Assembly: GCA_027625915.1 (NCBI GenBank)
Contig: JANTQA010000040.1
Span: forward strand, 1,922,001-1,986,000
Source of the DNA: Anaeramoeba flamelloides
Taxonomy: Eukaryota > Metamonada > Anaeramoebidae
DNA length: 64,000 bases
Direction of reading: 5' to 3'
The notes under the pieces are model-generated. The model did no database searches, was not told the DNA's origin, and saw only the letters and a program-made list of their open reading frames with translations. The position numbers were made by a program, and so were the translations under genes. Shown piece by piece: positions 35,701 through 47,176 of the stretch (within the stretch, counting starts at the first letter, position 1; each line of letters starts with the position of its first letter).

Positions 35701-38700
35701 ATTGTTTACCATTTTCTCAAATAGCCACCACGGTGTAATTTTAATTAAAAATCGGGCTTATGCTTCTTAGAACCACTAATTCTTTGAGGAAATCGTTTGA
35801 CCGAATTGAATCTTTTTGACTATTATAAAACTGAACGGAATTGGAACAAAATCCCTCTCAATTTATGGAGCGGATCCGATTTTTGGGAGAAATGATCAGC
35901 TCTCACTTGGTTCAACAATATCTCTAATTCAAATTAGGGATTCGGGCAAACAGGTGGACTTTTAGTACCCACTCTTTAATGGAAAAAAAAAAGATCTATC
36001 ATTTTTATTGTAAAATTCAAAGAATGCCTTATATTTTTCTGATTTTTGAAAAAAAAAAAATTCTTCATAAATTTTTATAACTTTTTGATTTTATTTCTTT
36101 AAAGTCAATTCAATTATTCGTGTATTTTACTAATTTTAAATTACTTATTCGAGATATCTTCAAAGTATTTAACTTTGTAATGATTGGAAACCAGAACACT
36201 TTAAGTTTGAAATTAAATTAATTTTCTAGCTAGAGTTTTGATAGTATGAAAATAACACTTTTTCATACTTGATAAAATAGAATTTTCAAGTCAACAATAC
36301 TTGTTGATTGCGAAAAGGAAAATTAATACTAACTTTTTTTTTCGGAAGATCAAGAAGATTTGATTTCAATGAATACTTAAAAGTTTTTGATCTTGTCTAA
36401 AAAATTATTTACAAAAAAAAAATTAAATCCAATTTTTAAAAATATTATCTAAAGTAATGACGTGAAAAAAATCCTCGAAATAAAAATAAGTACAAACATC
36501 ATTATTAATTGTTAATATTAAGAAAATTGTTTTGTTATTGATTAATAATATCTTTTTTTATTAAGAATCAAACCCTGTGTTTTAGAAACAAAATTTGAAA
36601 ATTATAACTATCTACTTATTAGAATGATGATTAATTAAATTACACTTGTATAAAATAATGTTCAATCATTCAAAAAAACAAGAAATTTAATTATGATTGT
36701 CAAAATTCATTCAAAAACTCTATAAAACTCTTTTTGTTTTTCAAATTAAGTAGATCTACTTATGGTTATCAAACAATTAAATGAGTATTCTATACGAACC
36801 TCCGTTTTAATGCACTTAATTTAGGTTTATTACCAAGTTCATAAAAAAATTGTTTAGTTATAAAAATGATTTGATTTAAAAATTTTCCTAATATTTATAA
36901 TTAATAATGATGAACAGATTTATTATCATGCGAGGCTATTTTTTTTCAATACTATATTTGGATTTATTTTTTTTTATTTCCAAATGCATTTAAATCTAAT
37001 GATTTTATTTCTATAATAATGTATCTAATTTTTGTTATATGGTATTATCAGAATTGAAATGTAAATATTGATTTTAATTTTCACTTTGAATATCCCTATT
37101 TATTAGAAAATTGATAAATAAATAAATGCAATTTTCCCATCTTTCTTATGAATGTGTAGGTGTATGTTTTTATTCAAAAAAAAATATAATTTTATTATAT
37201 TCACTTGATAATTTATTGGTAATTTTTCTTAAGGAAAAGAGAAATAAAAAAATTTTTACCAGGTAATTGTCTCGGTATGGCCAATAAAAAATCTTTGGAT
37301 ATTAGTTTCAATATTTAAAACAATTCCTACAGAAGCAGCAAAATAAACAATTTCTGTATCGCTTATCCACTTGATATTATTTCTTCCTTCCCATCCTCTA
37401 TAACCATAAATGTGTTCAAGTTCCAAATGAATTCCTTCAGTAACAACTTTCATTTGATTGGTGTTTTGTGAAATTTTATCAATAATTGATGAAGATTCTT
37501 TTTCAATTTCCATTTCATTTGTATTATGATTGTCATTTTCATTATTGTTCTGAAGATTTAATAATTGTACCTGTTTTAATAGATCTTTGGGTAAAGGTGA
37601 AAGAATTACACCATAAAGAGGGTCTTTAAGAGCATCTTTTAGTGGTTTATTTTGGAGTAGCTCTGGTTTCTGTAAAGAATATCTTTGCTCGGGTGCTTCT
37701 TGAATTGTAAATTTTAATTCAATTTGTGCTTTTTCTTCTTTTTTCTAACAAGAATTCGTTTGGATGTTGAAAATTAATGAAGGAATTATTGATAAAAAAA
37801 CAAAAATTATAAAATTGGTTTAAAATATTAATTTTTCAATTGTACTGTTTTCTGAATAAAATGGATAAAAAATGAATTAAAATTTTGTTCTAAAGGTAAT
37901 ACTCCGATTTTGAAACAATTGAAATTTCAAACTTGAACAGTTTTTTTTTTTTTTTTTTTTTTTCACAATATATTTTAAAAATTAATTAGATCTTAATCTA
38001 CATCTTCAAAATTTAATCTTTTAGTTTTATTAATCTTGAGTAAAACCAAAATATTTATCCAAAAAAAAAAATTAAATAGAAACGATATTTCATTCATTTT
38101 ATTTTGTTAATTTTTAGGTTTTTTATATATTAATGTCAATATGTTTTCATTACTTTCCATATTTTGATTTTTTTTCCTATAAAAATCGTTTTTAATCATT
38201 TTTTATTTATTTTATTTTAGTTTTTATCTTGAAAACAATTTGAAAAATGAAAATTTGTAGGGAAAATAATCGAAACAAATTTGTATAAAAAAAAATCAAT
38301 TTTCACAATTAAATCATGATTCTATTAAAATTATGAATGTGAAAATTATTTGACTGTTATTATCCGTGTTTTGAAAAAAAAAAAACTCCTCTTAACAATT
38401 TTAAAAAGAATTTTTACTTGAAAAGGGGTTATTTTAAAAACAGTAAAAAAAATAAAATAAAAAGATAATCTTAAATTTGTTAAATATAGAGACAAATTTA
38501 TAATAAATTATTAATAATTACAAAAAGAGAGAATAAACAATTAATCATGATGAAAATTGAATATTCTTTAACAATTTGTATTTGATAGAATAATTCATCC
38601 AAAACTAAAAAAGTGTTAAATTCTACCAAAGTTAAAATGATAAACTTGAAAAATAAAGTTAAATAAAGAATTTTTTACAATTGTACACAAAATAAAACTC

Positions 38701-40786
38701 TGTCGACTTAAAAATCCAGAATAAATTAAATAATATTTTTTTTTTTTTTTATTTGAAATATCATTTTTTGAGCTGGTATTTGAATTTTTAATAGAGAAAA
38801 AAATTTCACTTATTTTTTTTTGTTATTAAATTTCAAGTCATACATTGAATTTTGTGATTTCTTTTACTTTGTGTGAATCTTTTTATTGTTTTTATATGTA
38901 TATTTAAGGTTAACTGGTATATTCAAAAGGGTAAAAAGCTTCTGAAGTTGAAAAAAAAAATAATGAGAACAAATTTTCTCCAATTTGTTTTCAAATGTAA
39001 GTTTTACTTCTTTTTTATTTTTTCATAACTAATTTCCGAAGGGATGAGGTATCTAAATTAAATTTTTGATTAACGTTAGTTATTTTATTAATTCTGTTAT
39101 GAAAAATCGTGATTAGCAATTAATCATATTCTCGAGGAAAAATATCAAATATAACAAGTGATGTAGATCTGAAAAATATAGCATCATTTTATATATTTTT
39201 TTTAATATTTTTGCTCTCGGGAAAAATAACAAATATATCAAGTGATGTAGATCTGAAAAATATAGCATCATTTTTTATATTTTTTCTTGAGAAAAATAAC
39301 ACCAATAAAGGATCCCAAAAATATAATATCAATTTATATCCGAAGGGTATAAGTTTCTCTTCATAATATCGTTTTTTCAATTTTATTTTTATTTTAAATT
39401 GTATTTGGTAACTTGTTGAAAAAACAAATTAAGGATCAAAATCTGTATTGTTGTAGTTGTTGTTATTGTAGAAAGTTTCCCTCGGAATAAGTAAGAAATC
39501 AAACTAAAGAGATAAATCTAAAACTTCAATATGAATTTTTAAAGTGAAAGCTTCCAAACAAATACAAGATCTTTAAGATAAAAAATATGAAAAATGCGAG
39601 TTTCTATTGTTTTCTCCTCACTTTCAATAGTATTGCATTTTATCTATGTAAACTAGCTTGTAATGAAAATTGTATTCTTCTATTTAACCTAATGATATTA
39701 TTTTATTATTAATTTATCTGAAAACAAATCAAGCAAGAAAGAGACAACTTTAATTGTTTTTTCCCATTTTCCTGTTTAATATTTGAAAATAATCAATAAT
39801 CACCAATTTGAATATAAATTAGATTTTCAAAAGAGTACTGGTACTCTATTAATCAAAGAATTAGTAGACCAAAAATTAATGATTAAAAAATGAATTATCA
39901 TGATAGCATATTTTTATGAGTTAATCTGAACTTCAACTATATGTGTCACATACAGTTCTTATTAATGTAACAATCCTTTCAATAACAATTCAAAAAAAAA
40001 AAAAAAAATACTTAATAGAACTTTGTTTTTGGGGAAAAATTTTCTTGTTTGATTCACTTTACTTTTGGGAATGATCTTGGTTTTTCAAAAAAAAAAAAAT
40101 AAATAAACAATAATTTAAAATGTATCTTTTCAATGACTTGGATGATCGCATCTACTCTACTTGAATAATCAATGATTATTCAAACGGAACTAGCTCTATT
40201 CTAAAAGTTTTTATGATTGATACTTCAATTTTCTATGAAAGAAATAGAGATTCTAAAAAGTGATGTAAAAAAAAATAAAATTTTTCATTTTGGCTAATAT
40301 AAATTCTTTTTAAAATTTATTTTTTTGATAAAAACTCAACATTTGTCGTTCAAACATGAGCTAAATGTATAAATTAAAAAACAAGAATATGAGTTCTTTT
40401 CCTATCTACCCTCTCCTCATGGAAATTGTCGTTTTCAGGGGGGGGGGGGGGGGTAGTTACATTTTACCAATTTTGAGTTACACCATTTATTAAAAATTGG
40501 ATTATTCAAATCATTTCTTTAACTAAATAAAATAATTTTAATAAATATACAAGAGTGGAAAGTATCCTAATAAAATATATTTACATACCAACGAAAAAAT
40601 GGAAATCAAAATAGTTCAAAAATTGATCAAAAAAAATTAAATACAAGAAATTTTTTCTTGATCTTATCTAAAACATTTTCCATATTTTCTTGTTCTTTAC
40701 TTGGTTTTATTTTTAATTCTTCAGGGAAAAGCTTTTTATTTTGAAAATTTTTTAGAACCAAATTACTTTTGATTTCAAAAGTATTT
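32755..40786 (-). CDS. EML-family microtubule-associated protein (HELP + WD/TAPE propellers)
   Basis: Echinoderm-microtubule-associated-protein-like proteins bind tubulin through a double beta-propeller (TAPE). Exons assembled: 40786-40645, 37744-37260 and 34276-32755, with GT-AG introns of 2900 and 2983 nt and matching phases. The junction HTETIT-C-IALHPEGD restores a standard EML motif. The HELP motif is clear (HIYGYRGWEGRNN, then EIVYFAASVGIVLN). WD-type repeats run to the end, e.g. GHSNKSLCATF, RLVICGIRHLCFGEL, FSTGSDDRSVRAWD, with the family-like finish VISIGGSDKCIFQWK. The visible chain is about 715 residues. The first exon listed (KLFPEELKIKP...) has an uncertain 5' edge and the initiator is not found. 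The C2 gene just upstream on the same strand may be its 5' part. Confidence 0.88.
34664..34855. mobile_element. MITE family C, copy 4
   Basis: About 190 bp; left arm 'gttccatttttaagacacaa' and right arm ending 'agtggaactggctg' followed by TA. It lies in an EML intron. Confidence 0.78.
35616..35989 (+). mobile_element. tRNA-derived SINE with 18-bp target duplication
   Basis: The head has an RNA polymerase III A box (TAGGCAAGTGG, about 35630-35640) and a B box (GGTTCTATTCC, 35673-35683) at tRNA spacing. A 300-bp body unrelated to anything else in the window follows, and the unit ends in an A-run. The sequence aaagatctatcattttta occurs directly before (about 35598-35615) and directly after (35990-36007), a perfect 18-bp target-site duplication of the kind LINE machinery makes. 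An upstream A-run (35575-35595) lies at the insertion point. Body composition is much richer in G+C than its surroundings. Coordinates may be off by a base. Confidence 0.85.
36470..36915. mobile_element. Inverted-repeat element E, copy 3
   Basis: Ends 'gaaaaaaatcctcgaaat... aattgttaatattaagaaaatt' and the inverse near 36880-36910. Internal words such as 'cttattagaatgatgattaat' and 'gttatcaaacaattaaatgagtattcta' match, inverted, the copy at 10959-11399. Confidence 0.62.
39130..39330. repeat. Tandem duplication with a unit of about 83 bp
   Basis: The block 'caagtgatgtagatctgaaaaatatagcatcatttt' occurs twice (about 39156 and 39239), with similar 'gaaaaataacaaatat' lead-ins. A third, decayed start (gagaaaaataacaccaat) follows near 39289. 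Confidence 0.8.
40438..40453 (+). repeat. Poly-G run of 16
   Basis: Sixteen consecutive G residues in a genome where G runs longer than four are rare. It could form G-quadruplex-type structure, or be an assembly or polymerase artefact. Confidence 0.9.
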
Positions 40787-41258
40787 CTAAAACGAATTTA
40801 AATTCTAATTTCTTCAATTCATCTAATTCTGATTTTGGGTTCAAAAAAAAAAGGATATTGTTTGAAATTGCTCTTCAGAAATAAAAATTTATTGGTTGTA
40901 TTTGTTTGATTTTGAGAATTCGTTATTTTCTATTAAAATGAGAACTCAAAAAAATTCTGAATCTGATTGATTTTTTTTTCTTGAAATTTTCAATTTCTTG
41001 GGGTTGAATCTTTTGTAGTTGTTTTGTAATTCCCGATAATTCAATCCTTATACTTTAATCTTTGAAGTAATATTTCTTTGTTTTTGCTTTGTTTGATAAA
41101 AATATTTCAGAAAATTGAATTTTGAAAGCAAATTTGTAAAAAAATCCATTGTAAAATAATAATAAATAGTAATGGTGCAAGAAATTCAAGGTTATAAATT
41201 GATTGTGTTCATCCAAATTAAGGAGATATTGAAAAAAAATATTCGAAGATAGACTTTG

Positions 41259-41440
41259 GTTAAGGGATTATTCTCTATTATTTTAATTTTGACCAATTTT
41301 AGAAACAAGGATTCCTTATCTAGAAATATGTTTAATATTGAAAATAAACAGGGGTTTTCAAATCTAAGTAATTGGCAAAAAATTTTCACAATCTCTATTA
41401 AATTTAGGTTTAAAATTTTAATAGAGATTAGTCCCTTAAG
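41259..41440. mobile_element. MITE family A, copy 1
   Basis: About 180 bp bounded by 'ttaagggattattctctatta' and the inverse 'taatagagattagtccctta'. The interior ('gaaaataaacaggggttttc') recurs inverted in copy 2 at 49092-49271. Partial copies lie at about 59169-59280 and 60050-60108. It sits between the C2 exons and the upstream EML exon. Confidence 0.78.
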
Positions 41441-41676
41441 ATTTTTTTTTTTTTACATTCTTGGTTTCAACAAATTTATCTGGAAAGGTGATCTTTCGTG
41501 TTTGGTCTTCTAAAAGAAAATATTTGTTTCAAATGTACACCTTCTTGGTGTCTATTTTTTTGGTTTTCTGTTTGATTAATTTCAATCGTTTATATAAACA
41601 CATTTCTAGATTCAAAAGATAGTTTAATAAAACCAAAAATTGAATCAAAAAAAAATGAAAAATTAAAGATTCTCAC

Positions 41677-42818
41677 TCCAAGTTTACTTTGGGTTCGTTT
41701 TCTTTTCACAAATAGAGTAGTGAGTGGTCTTTTTAGTTTCAAAGCTTCAACATATACCATGGCACTCAAAAAATCTTTTTTCAGTAATCTTTAAAAATCA
41801 ATAATTTTCAAAATGGTAAAATGTGGCTTACTTCCTTTAAAAACAGAATTTTTTGATGAAAATGATTCTTTTATAATTTTTGATTTCTTTGTTATACTTT
41901 TGAGTTCTTGCTTTTGAGTTAAGGGATCATTTTGTTATCTTAAAGACAGATGTGGGAAGTGTGGTGTTCAAAGGTTTATTTGTTCATAGACAAAAAAATA
42001 AAAAAAAGATAAAGGAAAATTCAAAATAGGAATAAAGAAATTTACTTTTGTCTTTAAAGGGAACCAATCACAAAGAGTTTTGTTTTTTTCAAATATGTCC
42101 AGTTTAATTTTGGTGGTTCCTATTAGTGGATCACTTTAGAGAAACGAAAAATAAAAATTAAAAGAAAGAAAATTGAAATTTTAAGATTAACAAAAAAATA
42201 AAATAAAAACAAAAAGGGAAAAATTTGATCTTGAATGACAAAGATGTTAACTTTCATGGCAGATCAAAAAAAAACAAATCCTCACTTTACAAAATCCTCA
42301 AAATGATAAAAGTGTATCTTAAGTTTTTGATCGTAGTCAACTAAGCCAAATCTATAAATCTATTGAAAAATTAGGTTTAAATAAGAAAGAAAAAGAAAAT
42401 TTCTTTGGGCATAAATATGAACAAGGTGTTAAAGCTTCAAAATAAGTGTGAAAGCAATTTTGGAAAAAGTGAAAGTTAAAAGTTTGTGAAAGAATTTGGT
42501 CAATAGTTTAAAAGTTGAAATCAAACAATTCCAAAAGCACTTTTAAAAGACTTTTTTTGTTTCACTTTTGAAAAAAAGATCTGAAAAAAAAAAAAAACAA
42601 AAGAAAAGTACCTCCCCAAATTTTGGATTTGTATTTCTCATCATGACTTTGCTTTTGTAAGTCTGTTCTCCAATTTTCAATACACAATAAGGATCAGTTG
42701 TTTCTTCATCGGTATCAAAAATAGGAAGATCCTTTGCTTGGATGATTGTTACAAACAGCCAAACTTTATATTTTGTTGTTTCGTTGTCCAATTTCTCTCG
42801 GTACCTTTTTGTGTCCAT
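41677..42818 (-). CDS. C2-domain protein (3' end not resolved)
   Basis: C2 domains bind membranes, often with Ca2+. Exons: 42818-42612 (MDTKRYREKLDNE... FVTIIQAKDLPIFD, DPYCVLKIG, NPKFGE), 42359-42286 (IYRFGLVDYDQKLKIHFYHF), 42133-42046 (DPLIGTTKIKLDIF, CDWFPLKTK), then probably 41910-41832 and 41744-41677 (KGTLKLKR...). The first three junctions have good donors (GTACTT, GTGAGG, GTAAAT) and agreeing phases; the last two are weaker. The order of strands matches a single type I/II C2 domain starting at about residue 18. Loop 1 (DLPIFDTDEETTDPYC) has acidic residues that could bind Ca2+; loop 3 (ends YHFEDFVNDPLIG) keeps some. No membrane segment is seen. The frame remains open where I lose it, and the EML exons follow on the same strand, so a C2-EML product is possible. 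Confidence 0.75.
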
Positions 42819-43990
42819 GGGGAAAATAGTGTTGTTAAATAAGGCAAAAAATTTGCTTTAGTTTTTGTTGGGAAAAAAAAAATGAAAAGTTTAAAAAAAA
42901 TTTGTCATTTTTGGCTCCAAGATTTTTTAAAGTTGTAAAAAGTGTAAAAATTGTTTGAAATTAAAAAAAGAACTTATTCTGGAACAAGAATTCACAATAC
43001 AACAAATAATTAACAAAACAATTCTTGATCTACTCCAATTAGAATAACAACACAAAAGTATTCTATTTACGATCACCACAAATTATTTTAAAGTTAATAA
43101 AATTGTTAACAAAGGTTAATAGTATTTTTTCACATTTAAGGGAAAAAACATTTTCAAAAATTTGCAAAATAATTATTTTTAAAGAATAACTTTTTTCAAA
43201 AAACTCCTAAGGAGCTGACATTTAATTTTTAAAAACCAGGAAACAAAAGGAAGTTATATGTAGGACAGTATTTTGAAATATTCTCTGTTTAGAGATATTA
43301 TTATAAAGGGGACAATGAATCTTTGAATTTGAAAAAAGGTTTTTATATCACAGACTTTTATTAAAAAATTTCCATTAAAAGTAGCACAAAAAAATGAAAA
43401 TATGTAAGTGTAGACATAATATAGTTAATTGTAGAATAAAAAAGATCATTATTTTCGATTCAACTTTTCAATATAATCCCATTTCAAGAATTAAAATAAA
43501 CCTTCAAAGTTACGAATTCCTCAAGGTGGAAATAATTAATTTAAACTGATTTAAAGAATTAAAAAATTGAAATTTTATATGATTTAAAAAACTTTATTTG
43601 GGAAAGCTGAAAGAAAATTTTGTTCCATTAATTTTTCAAAAATAGTAATTATGATAGATAATATTTTATTGTATCGAACTGAAATAAAATTTGTTCACAA
43701 TCTTTAAAAAAAGTTATATAAAACTAAATAAATAAAAACAGTTCCAAAGATTTTTCCCAAAAACATTGAAATTTTATTTTAAAATCTTTTTCAAAAACTT
43801 AATTCTTTTGCATATTTAAATATAGAAAAATGATGTACAAAATTAATTGATTCTTTTTAATGTTCAGTTTGTTATTTATATCAGGTGGCTATAACTATAG
43901 ATACCAAAGTTTCTCATCGCACTTTTTACATAATAGTTTTAAAGTGAAAATTGGGTGTTATTTTTTTTCTTTTTTCATACATAGAGAGCG

Positions 43991-44021
<31 letters not shown>

Positions 44022-44724
44022 CAAATTGATAGAATGTCAAAATAGTAAGAAAGAACATAATAATATATATTATTTTGTCAAAAATATTTTATATTCTTAT
44101 AATTTTGCTAGTTTTTCATTTAATTTGATTGTATATTGTGATCTTCAACAAAAATAAGATTGTTTATTTCTTCTTTTAGAAATCGTTTAATTGGTATATT
44201 TTGAAAATTAAACAAAGAAACTGATTTTATTAGTGTATATGTCTATGAATTTAATATTACTAAGTTACAAATAGAAATACTTTCAATAAAAATATTATTA
44301 CAAATATATACAATAAAATTGTAATAATTAGGAAACCCCCAATATTAAAATATAAATAAAAACTTTCGAGTTTTATGTAAAAAATATTTTTTTCTTAAAA
44401 TTTTCTTTTCTTTTTTTTTTTTTGAGACTATTCTTATTATTTAAAAATTTCTTTTATGAACAATACTTTTTATCAAAGTTATTATTTAGAGATTCTATAA
44501 AAAGATAATATGTTTATATTTTGTTTTAAAGGATTTATGTGAATCAATGAGAGGTTTAAGATTAATATATTTTACCATTGAATATAACTTGCATTAGTGT
44601 TCTATGCTTTGAATGTCTCTGGAAATTATATTGGTAAAATAGTTGTATTTGTCAATTTTATTAATTAAATAGGATGGTTTGTATTTGTTAAAAAATGATA
44701 ATTTTTGTAAAAAAAAGTGCATTT
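42819..44724. other. Upstream region of the C2 gene; no gene seen
   Basis: A/T-rich sequence without recognisable exons. The only distinctive feature is a (GA)n microsatellite at 43990-44018. Short frames across it encode Arg-Glu repeats and are not genes. Confidence 0.4.
43990..44018 (+). repeat. (GA)n microsatellite
   Basis: An uninterrupted GA dinucleotide run of about fourteen units. Confidence 0.95.
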
Positions 44725-45535
44725 CGACCGGTTTGGGTATTTAAAATATTCCTGAAAATACCCGAAAATTGAATATTCCCGAAAATTTTTTAACTACATA
44801 AAAAACACGTTTTTTACAACTTCCAAGAAACCCGATACCAATATACCCAGTTTAATGATAAAATAACAATTTTACTTTCGGATAATTTTTTTTTTTGAAT
44901 TTTCTACTTTAAACTACTCTAAAGAGGTTTTGGTGCCTTTTGAGTATATTTGAGTAATTGTTGGTACTTATTAGGGAAAGTGTATATGTATGCCAGGATA
45001 TTGGTATGGGCTGTGTTAGGTTTGGTATGGTGTGTGTTAGTATGTTTTGGTTAAACCAGTTCCTTTTATGGGTGGGAACTTGAATAAAGTTTGGTTTGGG
45101 TCACCTTGTGTAGGGTCCGTGTATGTATTTTACGATTAGATATTACTCGGTTATTTTAGGATTTTATTTTAGATTACAAAATTATAGGTAATGATACAGA
45201 ATTAGAAATTTTCATTACAAGTACATTTTCTCTCATTAAGTCAATACCATTTCAAAATGATCAGTAATATAAATCATCCAAGATATCATTCCATTTTACA
45301 CAAAATGGGTTGAATACCTTTCCCTCAAATTTAATTTTTTTTGAATTTTGATATTTCCACAAAAAAAATTTTTTTCTAAAATAAAATTCCAAATTTACCT
45401 TTAAACTGAGTATATTCGCACATGGAGTTTCTTGGAAGTTTTTCAAAAAGTGTTCTTTTGTGGTTAAAAAATTTTTAGGGTATTTCAATTTTCGTTTATT
45501 TTCCGGAATATTTGATAGATTCGACTGATTTCAAG
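44725..45535 (-). mobile_element. Non-autonomous DNA element B, copy 2, inverted
   Basis: Reverse-oriented copy of the element at 3119-3915. Shared words include 'gtttaaagtagaaaattc' (inverted), 'ggtttggtatggtgtgtgtt' and the 'cccgaaaat... acatttttt' type ends. Divergence between the copies is modest, so both are fairly recent products of one source. Confidence 0.75.
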
Positions 45536-47176
45536 GTTTACCTATCAATACTCATACTTCAAAATTATAAAATATATCTTTTAAATTTGTCTTAAAATAT
45601 ATATTTATGAAAAAAAATTTTAATTTTTTTATTAATTAAATTATTTACTAATAGATTATTTTTAAAGGGTATTTGAAATATATTGATAATACAACTAGAT
45701 ATATCAGAAGGAAATAAAACTGATGAGTATTTGTTTTTTTTATGTTGATTATTGTGCAAATCCTGAAATTAATAAAATCGTAAAAAAGAAGAGCTTTTAT
45801 TAATTCTAAATTATTAAATACTGGAATTACTCTTATAAAGTTTTTTGCAAATGGAATTAAATAAATAATTCTTCAAATATTTCAATTTAAAAATGATGAT
45901 CATGAGTAAAATAATCAAAAGTTTTATTTGTATAATAAGATTTAAAATAGATTTTTTAAAGTCAAATTAACATGTAAAACCAAATTTATTTACTTTTAAT
46001 TACAAATTACTTTGATTATAGAGGAATCTAGTAGTGATTATAATCCCTTAGTAAATAAATTATTAAATAAAATGAAGAAACCAAGGTTATTTATTACTTT
46101 ATCTATTTTTATTTATCTATTTGAATGTTGTTAAGATATATGTATTTATATTTTCTTTTTTTTGTTTGTCAGTTTTTTTGCTTATTATTATTTAATTATT
46201 AGTCTTTTAAGAGAAAAAAAATAATAAATTCAAAAAATAAAAAGATAACTAATATTTTTTTATTACAATTCCAAATTCATTAAGTTTACAGTAATATAAT
46301 TTTTCTATACCCTGATTTCTCAAATAAAGTTATACTAGATATATTAAAAGATTTTTGATAAAATTATTTTTTTGCTCATAATTAGTTTTTTTTTTGAGAG
46401 TATGATCATATTGTAACAATTTGTTACTGTCACTCCTTTTTAAAATACTATTATTTTTTAACCTTTCAAAATATCAAATATTTAATCTTTGTCATTTTTT
46501 CAATACAGTTAATTAAAAATTAATAATTTGTTATAATCATATAATTTTTGATAAAATTTTTATTTTTTGAGTTAATTTTCAATATTATTTTCAATTATTT
46601 TGATTTGTTTGAACCACTTTCTTTCAATAAAATAATTTTCTTTAATAAAAAGGTTTTTATACATCAAAGCACCAACTGTGAAAAACATATATTCTCTTAT
46701 TTCTGTTTTTTTTCAAGTTGAAAACCCTATTTAATATAAAAAAGATTTTTGATATTAACAATATATGAATCACTTTTGATGTCTCATTAAAGAATTAGAA
46801 TGTACAAGCAAGAATCCTTCAACAGATCCTTAATTAGTGGGGATAAGTGATTACTAGATAATTTATTGATTTATTCTGGAAATGTGATTTTATTTTAACA
46901 TTTATACAAATCTTTATAATTAATTTTAAAATGTAGATCTTCAGAGTTTAATATTAGGCAGTAAATATAAATTCTAAAAAAAAAACAAAAAAAAAAGAAA
47001 GAAAAAAATTTTTTGTCGTATTTTTGGGAGTCAAATTTTATTTTTTCTAATAATCAAAAAAGAAAATAAGAAGTAAATGTATATAGATTGATTTCAAATT
47101 ATTATCAGTTCAATAATTTATTTTGGGATATTCAAAATTTTTAAAATTATTGTTAAATTCGTAACAACTTTCCAAT
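45536..47176. other. Gene-free stretch downstream of the PRA1-family gene
   Basis: Contains a weak match to repeat family L at about 45790-46050 and the 3' flank of the PRA1-type gene. Otherwise A/T-rich with nothing recognised. Confidence 0.35.

Larger units (their letters stand above)
34277..37259 (-). other. Large EML intron carrying a MITE, a SINE and element E
   Basis: Donor TG|GTAAAA at 37259 and acceptor TAATAG at 34277. Within it lie MITE C (34664-34855), a tRNA-derived SINE (35616-35989) and an E-family element (36470-36915). So three unrelated transposon types have accumulated in one intron without breaking the gene. Confidence 0.75.
37745..40644 (-). other. EML intron between the first two visible exons
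   Basis: A/T-rich intron of about 2.9 kb. It holds a tandem duplication at 39130-39330 and a 16-base G run at 40438-40453. Long T runs at 37940-37962 and 38739-38751 are plain homopolymers. No further exon was recognised. Confidence 0.5.
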
